From Methanomassiliicoccaceae archaeon (lineage in GTDB: Archaea; Thermoplasmatota; Thermoplasmata; Methanomassiliicoccales; Methanomethylophilaceae): DNA of 8,513 bases. A program made the translations under genes and the position numbers. The notes beneath the pieces were generated by a model that searched no databases, had not been told where the DNA came from, and worked only from the letters and a program-made list of their open reading frames with translations. Of the stretch, positions 1-5,938 are shown one piece after another; positions within the stretch are counted from its first letter, which is position 1; the number at the start of each line of letters is the position of its first letter. Where the stretch lies: assembly GCA_031254685.1 (NCBI GenBank), contig JAIRTZ010000127.1, positions 1 through 8,513 on the forward strand. The letters are read 5' to 3'.

Positions 1-41
1 TAGCGCTGCTTGTGTTCCTCGTCAAATGGGGAGGTGTGTGA
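1..41 (+). CDS. C-terminal end of an FpoL/NuoL-like subunit (partial)
   Basis: An open frame enters from the left edge and reads ALLVFLVKWGGV before a TGA at 39-41. The hydrophobic stretch fits the last membrane helix of the NuoL/FpoL antiporter-like subunit, which normally precedes NuoM/FpoM in complex I-type operons. The stop lies one base before the fpoM ATG at 43, and the fpoM ribosome binding site sits inside these final codons, so the two genes are translationally coupled. Only about 12 codons are visible; the identity rests on gene order more than on sequence. Confidence 0.5.
   Translation, partial: ALLVFLVKWGGV
28..36 (+). promoter_or_regulatory. Strong Shine-Dalgarno of fpoM
   Basis: GGGGAGGTG ends six bases before the ATG at 43 and contains GGAGGTG, a near-complete match to the archaeal anti-Shine-Dalgarno. 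It decides the start at 43 over an in-frame TTG at 10, which has no such site. Confidence 0.75.
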
Positions 42-42
42 T

Positions 43-1542
43 ATGGAAATATCAATAATCCTCCTGCTGCTGATACTGCCGCTTGCCGGCGCGATACTGA
101 GCATAGTGCTGTCCAAGAACCAGGGGCATGCGAAATACATCGCCATAGGTTTCTCGGGCGCTACGCTTGCGCTGGCGCTGTTCTGTCTGTACGACCTGTC
201 GTCAGGGAATTTCATATTCAACGACTCGCTGACATGGGTTGACACCGAGTTCGTAAGGATCAGCTTCGCGGTCGGTATCGACGGCATGGGAATGCTGATG
301 ATCGCGCTGACCGCTGTGTTAGTGTTCCTGGTCGCGATATTCTCCAAATCGGAGAGCGACAGGCCGAGCACGTTCTTTGCGCTGATACTTGCGATGGAAG
401 TGGGCCTGATGGGCGTATACATGGCGGCGGACTACTTCCTGTTCTACATATTCTGGGAAGTGACGCTGATCCCGATGTTCTTCCTGATATCCGGATGGGG
501 AGGGCCGCGCAGACACTACGCGGCGATCAAGTTCTTCATCTACACGCACATCGCAAGCCTGGTGATGCTCATAGGCATATTCATGCTGGCGATGGAGGCG
601 TCCGCCGGCGGCACGCTGGACTTCTCGTTCGCTGCCGTCAAGGGCGCATCGATGGCCGGTCTCTTCGACCCGACGTTCCAGCTGATCGTATTCGGGATGC
701 TGTTCTTCGGTTTCGCGGTGAAGATGCCTTTGGTGCCGTTCCATACATGGCTGCCGGATGCGCACGTCGAGGCTCCCACCGCCGGAAGCGTACTGCTGGC
801 CGGCGTCATGCTGAAGATGGGCTCGTACGGTATCATACGCGTCTGCCTTGACGTACTGCCGGAAGGCGCGGTACAGTGGCAGGGCGCGATGATCGTGCTG
901 GCGCTGATCGCGATACTCTACGGCGCGTACGCCTGCATCGCCCAGAAGGACCTGAAGAAGATGGTGGCGTTCTCGTCGATCAGCCACATGGGCATGGTAT
1001 TGCTCGGTATAGCGACGCTCACGGGCATCGGGATACAGTTCGCAATATTCCAGATGTTCGCGCACGGTCTGATAACCGCCGTGCTATTCATGGTGTGCGG
1101 CATAGTCGGCCACAACGCGGGAACAAGAGAGATCCCGCTGCTGGGAGGGCTCGCGGGAAAGATGCCGATATTCGCGGCGTTCATGATGTTCGGCTTCCTG
1201 GCGTCGCTGGGATTGCCCGGTCTTGTCGGATTCGTCGCGGAATTCGGTATCATCATGGCGTTCTTCGATTACCTTGCGAGCATCGATCTGCTGTGGCCCA
1301 TCGTATTCGCATTGGCGTCGCTGATGCTCACCGCAGGTTACTATCTGTGGGCGATGCAAAGGACGCTGTTCGGCAAAGAAACGGATAAGATAGATCTGTC
1401 GAACGTCCATGATGTGAGCAGATCGGAAGGATTCTCGCTGGGCGTGCTTTGCGCCCTCATCGCGCTGTTCGGCATACTGCCGGCGCTGGCGATGGGGATG
1501 CTTGAGCATATGCCCCTCGTGATATCGGGGGTGGTGACATGA
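43..1542 (+). CDS. fpoM: Complex I / F420H2 dehydrogenase membrane subunit M (FpoM/NuoM family)
   Basis: A 499-residue antiporter-like subunit of the membrane arm of an Fpo/Nuo-type complex; it carries one proton channel driven by electron transfer in the peripheral arm. It is hydrophobic throughout, with many membrane helices and the usual family length. The residues needed for pumping are present: Glu139 in the FWEVTLIP motif (helix 5), Lys227 in VKMPLVPFHTWLPDAH, Lys258 in LLAGVMLKMG, the KKMVAFSSISHMG segment at 305-317, His341, and Glu400 in GFVAEFG (helix 12). It starts one base after the fpoL-like stop and shares ATGA with fpoN. In methanogens the complex oxidises F420H2 or, when it lacks FpoF, probably ferredoxin. 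A Nuo-like complex of a non-methanogen is the alternative; family assignment is secure, the Fpo name is inferred from the archaeal context. Confidence 0.93.
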   Translation: MEISIILLLLILPLAGAILSIVLSKNQGHAKYIAIGFSGATLALALFCLYDLSSGNFIFNDSLTWVDTEFVRISFAVGIDGMGMLMIALTAVLVFLVAIFSKSESDRPSTFFALILAMEVGLMGVYMAADYFLFYIFWEVTLIPMFFLISGWGGPRRHYAAIKFFIYTHIASLVMLIGIFMLAMEASAGGTLDFSFAAVKGASMAGLFDPTFQLIVFGMLFFGFAVKMPLVPFHTWLPDAHVEAPTAGSVLLAGVMLKMGSYGIIRVCLDVLPEGAVQWQGAMIVLALIAILYGAYACIAQKDLKKMVAFSSISHMGMVLLGIATLTGIGIQFAIFQMFAHGLITAVLFMVCGIVGHNAGTREIPLLGGLAGKMPIFAAFMMFGFLASLGLPGLVGFVAEFGIIMAFFDYLASIDLLWPIVFALASLMLTAGYYLWAMQRTLFGKETDKIDLSNVHDVSRSEGFSLGVLCALIALFGILPALAMGMLEHMPLVISGVVT

Positions 1543-2990
1543 TGGACCTCGAGACGCTCGAACCGATACTCCCGCAGCTGATACTGATGATCGCCGCGCT
1601 CGTTGTGCCGGCGGTAGGCATGTGGAAGGGCAAGGCGGCCGCGTGGTTCTCGCTGATCATCGTGATCGGCGCGATGGCGGTCACCGGGTACATGATGTAC
1701 GACGGCTACGTCGGCAGTTTCCTGGATATGTACACGTTCAATGAGTTCACAGGTCTTATGACAATGGTGTTCCTCATTGTGCTGTTACTGGTGACGATCA
1801 TCTCGTTCACAGGCAGCGAGACCATCAAACGGCGCGGAGAGTACTTCGCATTGCTCATGGGAGCGACGGTCGGTATGATGTTCGTCGCAGGGTCAACGAA
1901 CCTGATCATGATGTTCATCGGTATCGAATTGACAAGCATCTCGTCGTACGCGCTGGTGGCGTTCAGGAAGAACGATCCGAAGTCGGCCGAGGCGGCCGTG
2001 AAGTACCTGATCATAGGCGGTCTGTCGACCGCCATGTCGTTATACGGTATCTCGCTGCTGTACGGTCTCGCCGGGTCGGTGGAACTCAACGCCGTCGCGG
2101 AATATCTGGCGTCCGGATCGTTCTCGTGGGCGTACATCGTCGCCGTGATCACGATCATAGCGGGATTCGGATTCAAAGTGGCGATAGTACCGTTCCACTT
2201 CTGGGCCCCGGATGTGTACGAGGGTGCGTCCACACCGGTCACGACGTTCCTTGCCGTGGGATCCAAGAAGATGGGATTCATCGTCTTCTTCAAGATCTTC
2301 CTGCTGATGTTCATATTCGCCGAGATATTAGGCAACAGCCTGCCGGAGATGCAGTGGATATTCGCGATACTCGCGGCGGTCACGATGACCGTCGGCAATA
2401 TCATCGCGATATCGCAGAACAACATCAAGAGGATGCTCGCGTACTCGAGCATCGCGCAGGCCGGTTACATACTCATCGTTCTGGCGGTGGGCACACCGTA
2501 TGCGCTCGAGGGCGGATTGTTCCATATGATCACGCACGTGTTCATGAAGGGCGGCGCGTTCATCGTCGTCGCCGCGTTATGCGCACGCGGGCTCGGAGAG
2601 AACATATCGGATTACAAAGGCCTTGCGAAGAGGGCCCCGCTGGTCGCGTTCGCGATGATGATATTCCTGTTCTCGTTGGCGGGCATTCCTCCGCTGGCAG
2701 GTTTCAGCTCGAAGTTCGTGCTGTTCTCCAGCGCTGTGACCGATGACGGGATGTGGATATGGCTTGTAGCCGTGGCTGTGATAAACAGTGCGATATCATT
2801 GTACTATTACGCACGCGTGGTGAAAGCGATGTACGTCGACAAGGGAGCAGCGTCCGACAGGGTCAGGATACCGATAAGCTTCGCCGTCGCAATGGCGATA
2901 TGTGCGATCGCGACCGTCGCGATCGGTCTCTATCCGGTGCCCATCCTGGAATTATGCGAGTCGGCAGTGAAGGCGTTCCCCTTCATATGA
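1539..2990 (+). CDS. fpoN: Complex I / F420H2 dehydrogenase membrane subunit N (FpoN/NuoN family)
   Basis: A 483-residue antiporter-like subunit that sits between M and the smaller membrane subunits in the proton-pumping arm. Channel residues are intact: Glu130 in MFIGIELTSISSYAL, Lys213 in GFKVAIVPFHFWAPDVYEGA, the paired Lys243/Lys244 in VGSKKMG, Lys297 in NNIKRMLAYSSIAQAGY, His329 and His333 with Lys337, and Lys392 in GIPPLAGFSSKF. The start overlaps the fpoM stop (ATGA at 1539-1542); a second ATG at 1542 is equally possible, with GGTGA at 1533-1537 better spaced for it and GGGGGTG at 1527-1533 better spaced for 1539. The gene ends in tandem in-frame stops (TGA TAA). No fpoO follows: the operon ends here in T runs and a hairpin. 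Confidence 0.93.
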   Translation: MMDLETLEPILPQLILMIAALVVPAVGMWKGKAAAWFSLIIVIGAMAVTGYMMYDGYVGSFLDMYTFNEFTGLMTMVFLIVLLLVTIISFTGSETIKRRGEYFALLMGATVGMMFVAGSTNLIMMFIGIELTSISSYALVAFRKNDPKSAEAAVKYLIIGGLSTAMSLYGISLLYGLAGSVELNAVAEYLASGSFSWAYIVAVITIIAGFGFKVAIVPFHFWAPDVYEGASTPVTTFLAVGSKKMGFIVFFKIFLLMFIFAEILGNSLPEMQWIFAILAAVTMTVGNIIAISQNNIKRMLAYSSIAQAGYILIVLAVGTPYALEGGLFHMITHVFMKGGAFIVVAALCARGLGENISDYKGLAKRAPLVAFAMMIFLFSLAGIPPLAGFSSKFVLFSSAVTDDGMWIWLVAVAVINSAISLYYYARVVKAMYVDKGAASDRVRIPISFAVAMAICAIATVAIGLYPVPILELCESAVKAFPFI

Positions 2991-3009
2991 TAAACCTCTT
3001 CGATCTCAA

Positions 3010-3019
3010 TTTTTTCTTT
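3010..3019 (+). terminator. Oligo-T terminator after fpoN
   Basis: TTTTTTCTTT starts 20 bases after the fpoN stop. Archaeal RNA polymerase terminates readily at such T runs without needing a hairpin. It is the first of two termination signals closing the fpo operon. Confidence 0.55.
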
Positions 3020-3027
3020 ACGTAATG

Positions 3028-3058
3028 ACAGGGCAGCCTATGCGCTGCCGTGTTTTTT
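3028..3058 (+). terminator. Hairpin plus T6 terminator between fpoN and the prenyl synthase
   Basis: GGCAGC (3032-3037) pairs perfectly with GCTGCC (3044-3049) around a six-base loop. The stem extends across one G-G mismatch with ACA/TGT, and the 3' side runs directly into TTTTTT (3053-3058). This is a bacterial-style intrinsic terminator shape on the + strand. Together with the T run just upstream it separates the fpo transcript from the next unit. Confidence 0.7.
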
Positions 3059-3072
3059 ACGAGTTGGAAGGG

Positions 3073-3080
3073 TTTAAGTA
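3073..3080 (+). promoter_or_regulatory. TATA box of the prenyl synthase gene
   Basis: TTTAAGTA preceded by purine-rich GGAAGGG, a plausible BRE, is centred about 27 bases upstream of the ATG at 3104. There is no Shine-Dalgarno between them (TTTAACAGAAACA), so transcription would begin at or next to the start codon and give a leaderless mRNA. Confidence 0.6.
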
Positions 3081-3103
3081 CATTATCTCTTTTAACAGAA
3101 ACA

Positions 3104-4069
3104 ATGGGTAAGCAATGGTATTCATCGATATCCGATGATCTTGCAGAGGTTGACAGAATTATCAGGGACACGCTCCGTTCCGACCGTAAGGATCTGCAGG
3201 ATATCTGCGATTATGTCACGTCGTCAGGCGGCAAGAAGGTGCGCCCCGCGATGTGCATCCTTGCGCACCATGCGTGCGGAGGCACCCGTAACGATGACGT
3301 ACTGAAGATCGCGGCGGCGTTCGAGATGATACATGACGCTACGCTGATACACGACGACATCAACGATAAGAGCGAGATACGCCGCGGACGCACGACGGTG
3401 CATGAGAAATATACGGTAACGAAGGCGGTGATACTCGGGGATCTTATGTTCGCGATGGGCTTCAAACTGATGGGGTCCGCGGACACGAAGATAATAGACA
3501 CCGTTGCGAGAACGTCCACCGCGATGGCCGAGAGCGAGTTCATTCAAAAAGAGTTCGAGCATACGCCGATCGTGACCGAGGACGATTATCTGAAGATCAT
3601 ACGCGGAAAGACGGCGATGCCGATCTTCGCGTGCGCCAGGGCCGGCGCGTACATCGCCGGCGCCGATGAGGATACGATCAACGAGATATCCTGGTTCGCG
3701 CTCGACGTCGGGCTCGCGTTCCAGATAGTGGACGACGTCCTTGACATAATCGGGGACCATCGCGTCACCGGCAAGGAAGTGGGAATGGACATAGCGGAAG
3801 GAAAACCCACGCTACCGATAATCTACGCGATGGAGGACCCCGTCAGCGGCAGTAAGATAAAGAGGGTATTCAAAAAGAGGAACGCGTCCGCCGCCGACCT
3901 GGAGAAGGCCTTGGAATTGATAAGGGGCACCGACGCCGTGGAAAGGTGCCTGGCCAAAGCGAAGGAGATCGTTGAGAACGCGGTCTCGCACCTGCCCACC
4001 ATCAAAGAATCGGAATACAAGGACTCTTTGATCGGATTGGCAAGATACATCGTCTGCCGCGACAGGTGA
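3104..4069 (+). CDS. All-trans polyprenyl diphosphate synthase (IdsA/IspA/IspB family)
   Basis: A 321-residue trans-prenyltransferase that extends allylic diphosphates with isopentenyl diphosphate. It has the SGGKKVRP substrate motif (41-48), first Asp-rich motif DDIND (84-88) followed by RRGRTT, GKTA (168-171), FQIVDDVLD with the second Asp-rich motif (210-214), and a KEVGMDIAEGKPTLP region. Family and catalytic competence are clear. Chain length is not: residues five and four before the first Asp-rich motif are Ala79 and Thr80, the pair seen in long-chain synthases such as E. coli IspB, where archaeal GGPP synthases usually have Phe or Tyr. A C25 or longer product is therefore possible beside or instead of GGPP. 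The ATG at 3104 is chosen from the TATA spacing and the good N-terminus; a GTG at 3050 lies inside the terminator hairpin. It is followed three bases later by a prenyl reductase gene. Confidence 0.92.
   Translation: MGKQWYSSISDDLAEVDRIIRDTLRSDRKDLQDICDYVTSSGGKKVRPAMCILAHHACGGTRNDDVLKIAAAFEMIHDATLIHDDINDKSEIRRGRTTVHEKYTVTKAVILGDLMFAMGFKLMGSADTKIIDTVARTSTAMAESEFIQKEFEHTPIVTEDDYLKIIRGKTAMPIFACARAGAYIAGADEDTINEISWFALDVGLAFQIVDDVLDIIGDHRVTGKEVGMDIAEGKPTLPIIYAMEDPVSGSKIKRVFKKRNASAADLEKALELIRGTDAVERCLAKAKEIVENAVSHLPTIKESEYKDSLIGLARYIVCRDR
4064..4069 (+). promoter_or_regulatory. Shine-Dalgarno of the reductase, overlapping the upstream stop
   Basis: AGGTGA overlaps the TGA stop of the prenyl synthase and ends three bases before the ATG at 4073. 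The arrangement implies co-transcription and translational coupling of the two isoprenoid genes. Confidence 0.6.
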
Positions 4070-4072
4070 CCC

Positions 4073-5158
4073 ATGTTCAAGACGGACGTCCTCATCGTCG
4101 GCGCAGGCCCCGCGGGCTCCGTGACGGCGAGATACGCGGCATCCAAAGGCGTTACCGTTACCGTCATCGACCGCAAACATGAGTTAGGCGCGCCCGTAAG
4201 ATGCGGCGAGTTCATGCCCTCCGACGAGGAAATAAAAGGAATGTTCCCGAACGCCGCAGATATCGGCGGATTGTTCGACATCCCGGGCCGTCTGAGGCTC
4301 AGGGAGACCGACGCGATAAGACTCACGGACCCGAAGATGAGGTCCTCCGACATACCGTTCGCCGGATACACCACGGACAGAGCGGAATTCGACAGGCACT
4401 TGGCTTCGCTGGCCGAGGACGAGGGAGCGGAGATCATACGCGGATGCGCGTTCCATCGGATCGAGGACGGCATCGCAAGGACATCCGCAGGGGACATTCA
4501 GTACAAAGTGATCGTGGGCGCCGACGGCCCCGGCTCGCGCGTCTCGCGGAGTTTGGGACTGCCGAGGCCCCGGGAACCGTATCCGGCGGTCACGGCGCAG
4601 GCCAGGGGGGATTTCGATCCCGTCGTGGTGATGTTCTTCGGCGGCATAGCACCCGGCGCCTACAGCTGGATCATACCGAAGAAGGGGCAGGCGAATGTCG
4701 GCGTCGGTTTCTCGCCGAAGTTCGCATCCGGTACGCTCGGCGAGTTCTTCGATAAGTTCGTGAACAAGCATAACTTTGACATAATCAGCAGGACGGAAGG
4801 AAAATACGTGCCGAGCAAAGGGCCTGTGGCGAAGACATACACGGACACAGGGATGACCGTGGGAGACGCGGCGGGTCACGTCATATCCGTCAACGGCGGA
4901 GGGATACCGCTGGCGATGATAGCGGGGCGCATATGCGGCGATGTGGCCGCGGACAACGTTCTCGAGGGAAGAAAGCTTATCGAGTATCAGACGGAATGGT
5001 CGCGGGTGATGCTCAAACCGTTAAAGATAGCGGCAAGGGGAAAAGCACTCGCGGACCTTTTCGCATTCGGCTCCGATCGGAGAACGGGCATCTGCATGAA
5101 GCTCCTCGGAAAGAGAAGGATGGCCAAACTGATACGATGCAAACGGATATTCCCGTGA
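4073..5158 (+). CDS. Geranylgeranyl reductase family FAD-dependent oxidoreductase
   Basis: A 361-residue flavoprotein of the archaeal geranylgeranyl reductase family, which saturates double bonds in prenyl chains of lipids or quinone-like carriers. The N-terminus is an FAD Rossmann fold with GAGPAG (10-15) and the acidic VIDRK end of strand 2, followed by the family PVRCGE motif with Cys44. VGADGPGSRVSR (148-159) and VGDAAG (263-268) followed by NGGG are the other FAD-contact motifs. YSWIIPKKG (197-205) corresponds to the YxWxFPK substrate-site motif, with Ile in place of Phe. At 361 residues it is somewhat shorter than many archaeal homologues, mostly at the C-terminus. It is translated with the prenyl synthase, so it probably acts on that enzyme's product: core lipid chains, or the tail of a membrane carrier. 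Confidence 0.9.
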   Translation: MFKTDVLIVGAGPAGSVTARYAASKGVTVTVIDRKHELGAPVRCGEFMPSDEEIKGMFPNAADIGGLFDIPGRLRLRETDAIRLTDPKMRSSDIPFAGYTTDRAEFDRHLASLAEDEGAEIIRGCAFHRIEDGIARTSAGDIQYKVIVGADGPGSRVSRSLGLPRPREPYPAVTAQARGDFDPVVVMFFGGIAPGAYSWIIPKKGQANVGVGFSPKFASGTLGEFFDKFVNKHNFDIISRTEGKYVPSKGPVAKTYTDTGMTVGDAAGHVISVNGGGIPLAMIAGRICGDVAADNVLEGRKLIEYQTEWSRVMLKPLKIAARGKALADLFAFGSDRRTGICMKLLGKRRMAKLIRCKRIFP

Positions 5159-5620
5159 TCATCTCTTCCTGTGCGCTTTCATGGACGAGCCGCATATCGG
5201 GCAGTCATTCTGCTTCTCTTTGAACCACTTGCCGCACCCGTTGCATTTATAATTCCATTTCTCGACCTTTTTGATGCCTTCCGTCGCTACAGAACGGTAT
5301 TCGATGCCCATGATCTTACAGACGTTCTGTATCGAGAAATCATCCGTGAGGACGATGCCGTTCAGATCGACGGCCAGCGCTATCACGGAAACGTCGACGT
5401 CGGAAAGCCTTCCGGCATCCCCGCTCCTCATCGCAGCGTCTTTGACCTTCGATACGGAACGTTCCGTGCACTCCGAGACCCGTAAAAGATCGCCCCATCT
5501 CTCCACGCGCGGATCGTTATATCTCCGCAATTCGTCAACGACGCCCGGCGGTACCGCAATATCGTCCGAAGGGAGGTCCTCCATGGAGAACAGCGCAGAG
5601 CTGTCAAGCACGAACGTCAT
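5159..5620 (-). CDS. nob1: Ribosome biogenesis endoribonuclease Nob1 (PIN domain plus zinc ribbon)
   Basis: A 153-residue protein with a PIN nuclease domain (about 1-112) and a C-terminal zinc ribbon (about 120-150), the archaeal Nob1 layout. Nob1 cuts the 3' end of the small-subunit rRNA precursor. Acidic metal ligands appear as Asp6 in VLDSSAL, Glu30 in VVDELRRY, Asp76 in the LSDVDVSVIALA helix and Asp93/Asp94 in LTDDFSIQNV. The ribbon cysteines are Cys126, Cys129, Cys140 and Cys143 (CNGC...CPIC). The start has no Shine-Dalgarno but a TATA box sits about 25 bases upstream, indicating a leaderless mRNA. The gene is convergent with the reductase, with no base between the two stops. Confidence 0.9.
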   Translation of the reverse strand: MTFVLDSSALFSMEDLPSDDIAVPPGVVDELRRYNDPRVERWGDLLRVSECTERSVSKVKDAAMRSGDAGRLSDVDVSVIALAVDLNGIVLTDDFSIQNVCKIMGIEYRSVATEGIKKVEKWNYKCNGCGKWFKEKQNDCPICGSSMKAHRKR

Positions 5621-5640
5621 GCACGGGTAACGGAAGGATA

Positions 5641-5649
5641 TATCTTAAA
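5641..5649 (-). promoter_or_regulatory. TATA box of nob1
   Basis: On the minus strand TTTAAGATA, preceded by CGAAA (possible BRE), is centred about 25 bases upstream of the nob1 ATG at 5620. This places the transcription start at the start codon and limits the nob1 promoter to roughly 5641-5660. Confidence 0.55.
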
Positions 5650-5732
5650 TTTCGTCATCATTGTTTGTGTCGAGCTCTGCGAATTAAGATAGAATTCACG
5701 CTCCAGGGCCGTTGCAGCCCACGATCATCAAG

Positions 5733-5749
5733 TTAAGCGTCCAGCTTAA
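5733..5749. repeat. Inverted repeat TTAAGC / GCTTAA
   Basis: A perfect six-base stem, TTAAGC (5733-5738) and GCTTAA (5744-5749), encloses the five-base loop GTCCA. One G-T and one A-T pair can extend it. It lies between the hairpins at 5706-5720 and 5752-5770, so the three could form a tandem stem-loop array in a transcript. Confidence 0.6.
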
Positions 5750-5751
5750 TT

Positions 5752-5777
5752 CTCTCACCGGTGGTGAGAGTATCTCA
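5752..5777. repeat. Perfect 8-bp inverted repeat with a competing second pairing
   Basis: CTCTCACC (5752-5759) and GGTGAGAG (5763-5770) are perfectly complementary around a three-base spacer. The right arm can instead pair with what follows: TGAGA (5765-5769) with TCTCA (5773-5777). The two hairpins are mutually exclusive, a layout seen in attenuators and also in dyad operators. As DNA it could equally be a protein-binding site. Confidence 0.6.
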
Positions 5778-5880
5778 TCTTCAGCACATGTTTCATAATT
5801 AGTGTAACTTTGCGTCCGGGGCATCGTCAGATACGACAATGGTCACTCCTCCGCAGCAGATAACGCCGCTTTGCGGGGAA

Positions 5881-5893
5881 GAGCGCGGCGCTC
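5881..5893. repeat. GC-rich inverted repeat GAGCGC-G-GCGCTC
   Basis: Two perfect six-base arms are separated by one base, 17 bases upstream of the TATA-like TTTTATCC of the next gene. A short CCGC-TTT-GCGG hairpin lies just before it (5866-5876). With a one-base spacer it is better read as a possible operator than as an RNA hairpin. Confidence 0.45.
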
Positions 5894-5909
5894 CGGATAT
5901 CAGTAACAG

Positions 5910-5917
5910 TTTTATCC
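5910..5917 (+). promoter_or_regulatory. TATA-like element of the small Fe-S carrier-like gene
   Basis: TTTTATCC is centred about 25 bases upstream of the ATG at 5939, the spacing seen at the leaderless genes in this window. However AGGAG at 5930-5934 is a usable Shine-Dalgarno, which a leaderless mRNA would not contain. The real start of transcription may therefore lie further upstream. Confidence 0.35.
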
Positions 5918-5938
5918 GATGAAACATTCAGGAGAACC

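Larger units (their letters stand above)
5650..5909. other. Intergenic region with clustered inverted repeats, no convincing gene
   Basis: The 318-base gap between nob1 and the next gene is long for this otherwise compact window, and both flanking TATA boxes lie at its edges. The middle holds three consecutive inverted repeats (5706-5720, 5733-5749, 5752-5770) and two GC-rich ones (5866-5876 and 5881-5893). A TATA-like ATTAAGATA (5682-5690, +) and a weaker TAATTATG (about 5790-5800, -) could drive a small RNA either way. The longest minus-strand frame is 42 codons (5696-5824) and is not recognisable. I see no tRNA, 5S, SRP or RNase P signature. Confidence 0.45.

Noticed and set aside
10..42. 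Upstream TTG start adding 11 residues to FpoM
   Set aside because: The added residues are not hydrophobic membrane sequence, and the GGAGGTG site fits the ATG at 43.
319..1065. Long antisense open frame of 248 codons across fpoM
   Set aside because: Its product is Arg/His/Glu-rich with no recognisable domain, and it lies opposite an intact conserved fpoM. It is a by-product of codon bias.
1706..2452. Antisense open frame of 248 codons inside fpoN
   Set aside because: It mirrors the sense codons of a clearly conserved gene and shows no family motif, start signal or promoter.
3050..3103. GTG start adding 18 residues to the prenyl synthase
   Set aside because: That GTG sits in the terminator hairpin and upstream of the TATA box, so it would not be on the mRNA.
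3823..4497. Antisense frame of 224 codons spanning the prenyl synthase and reductase
   Set aside because: Both sense genes carry full catalytic motifs through this stretch; the antisense product resembles no known protein.
5650..5735. C/D box guide RNA suggested by TGATGA matches on the minus strand
   Set aside because: No properly spaced CTGA D box accompanies either match, and one match lies in the nob1 promoter.
5650..5938. tRNA, 5S or SRP RNA in the large gap
   Set aside because: No T-loop GTTCRANNC, acceptor pairing, or conserved 5S or SRP sequence is visible on either strand despite the hairpins.
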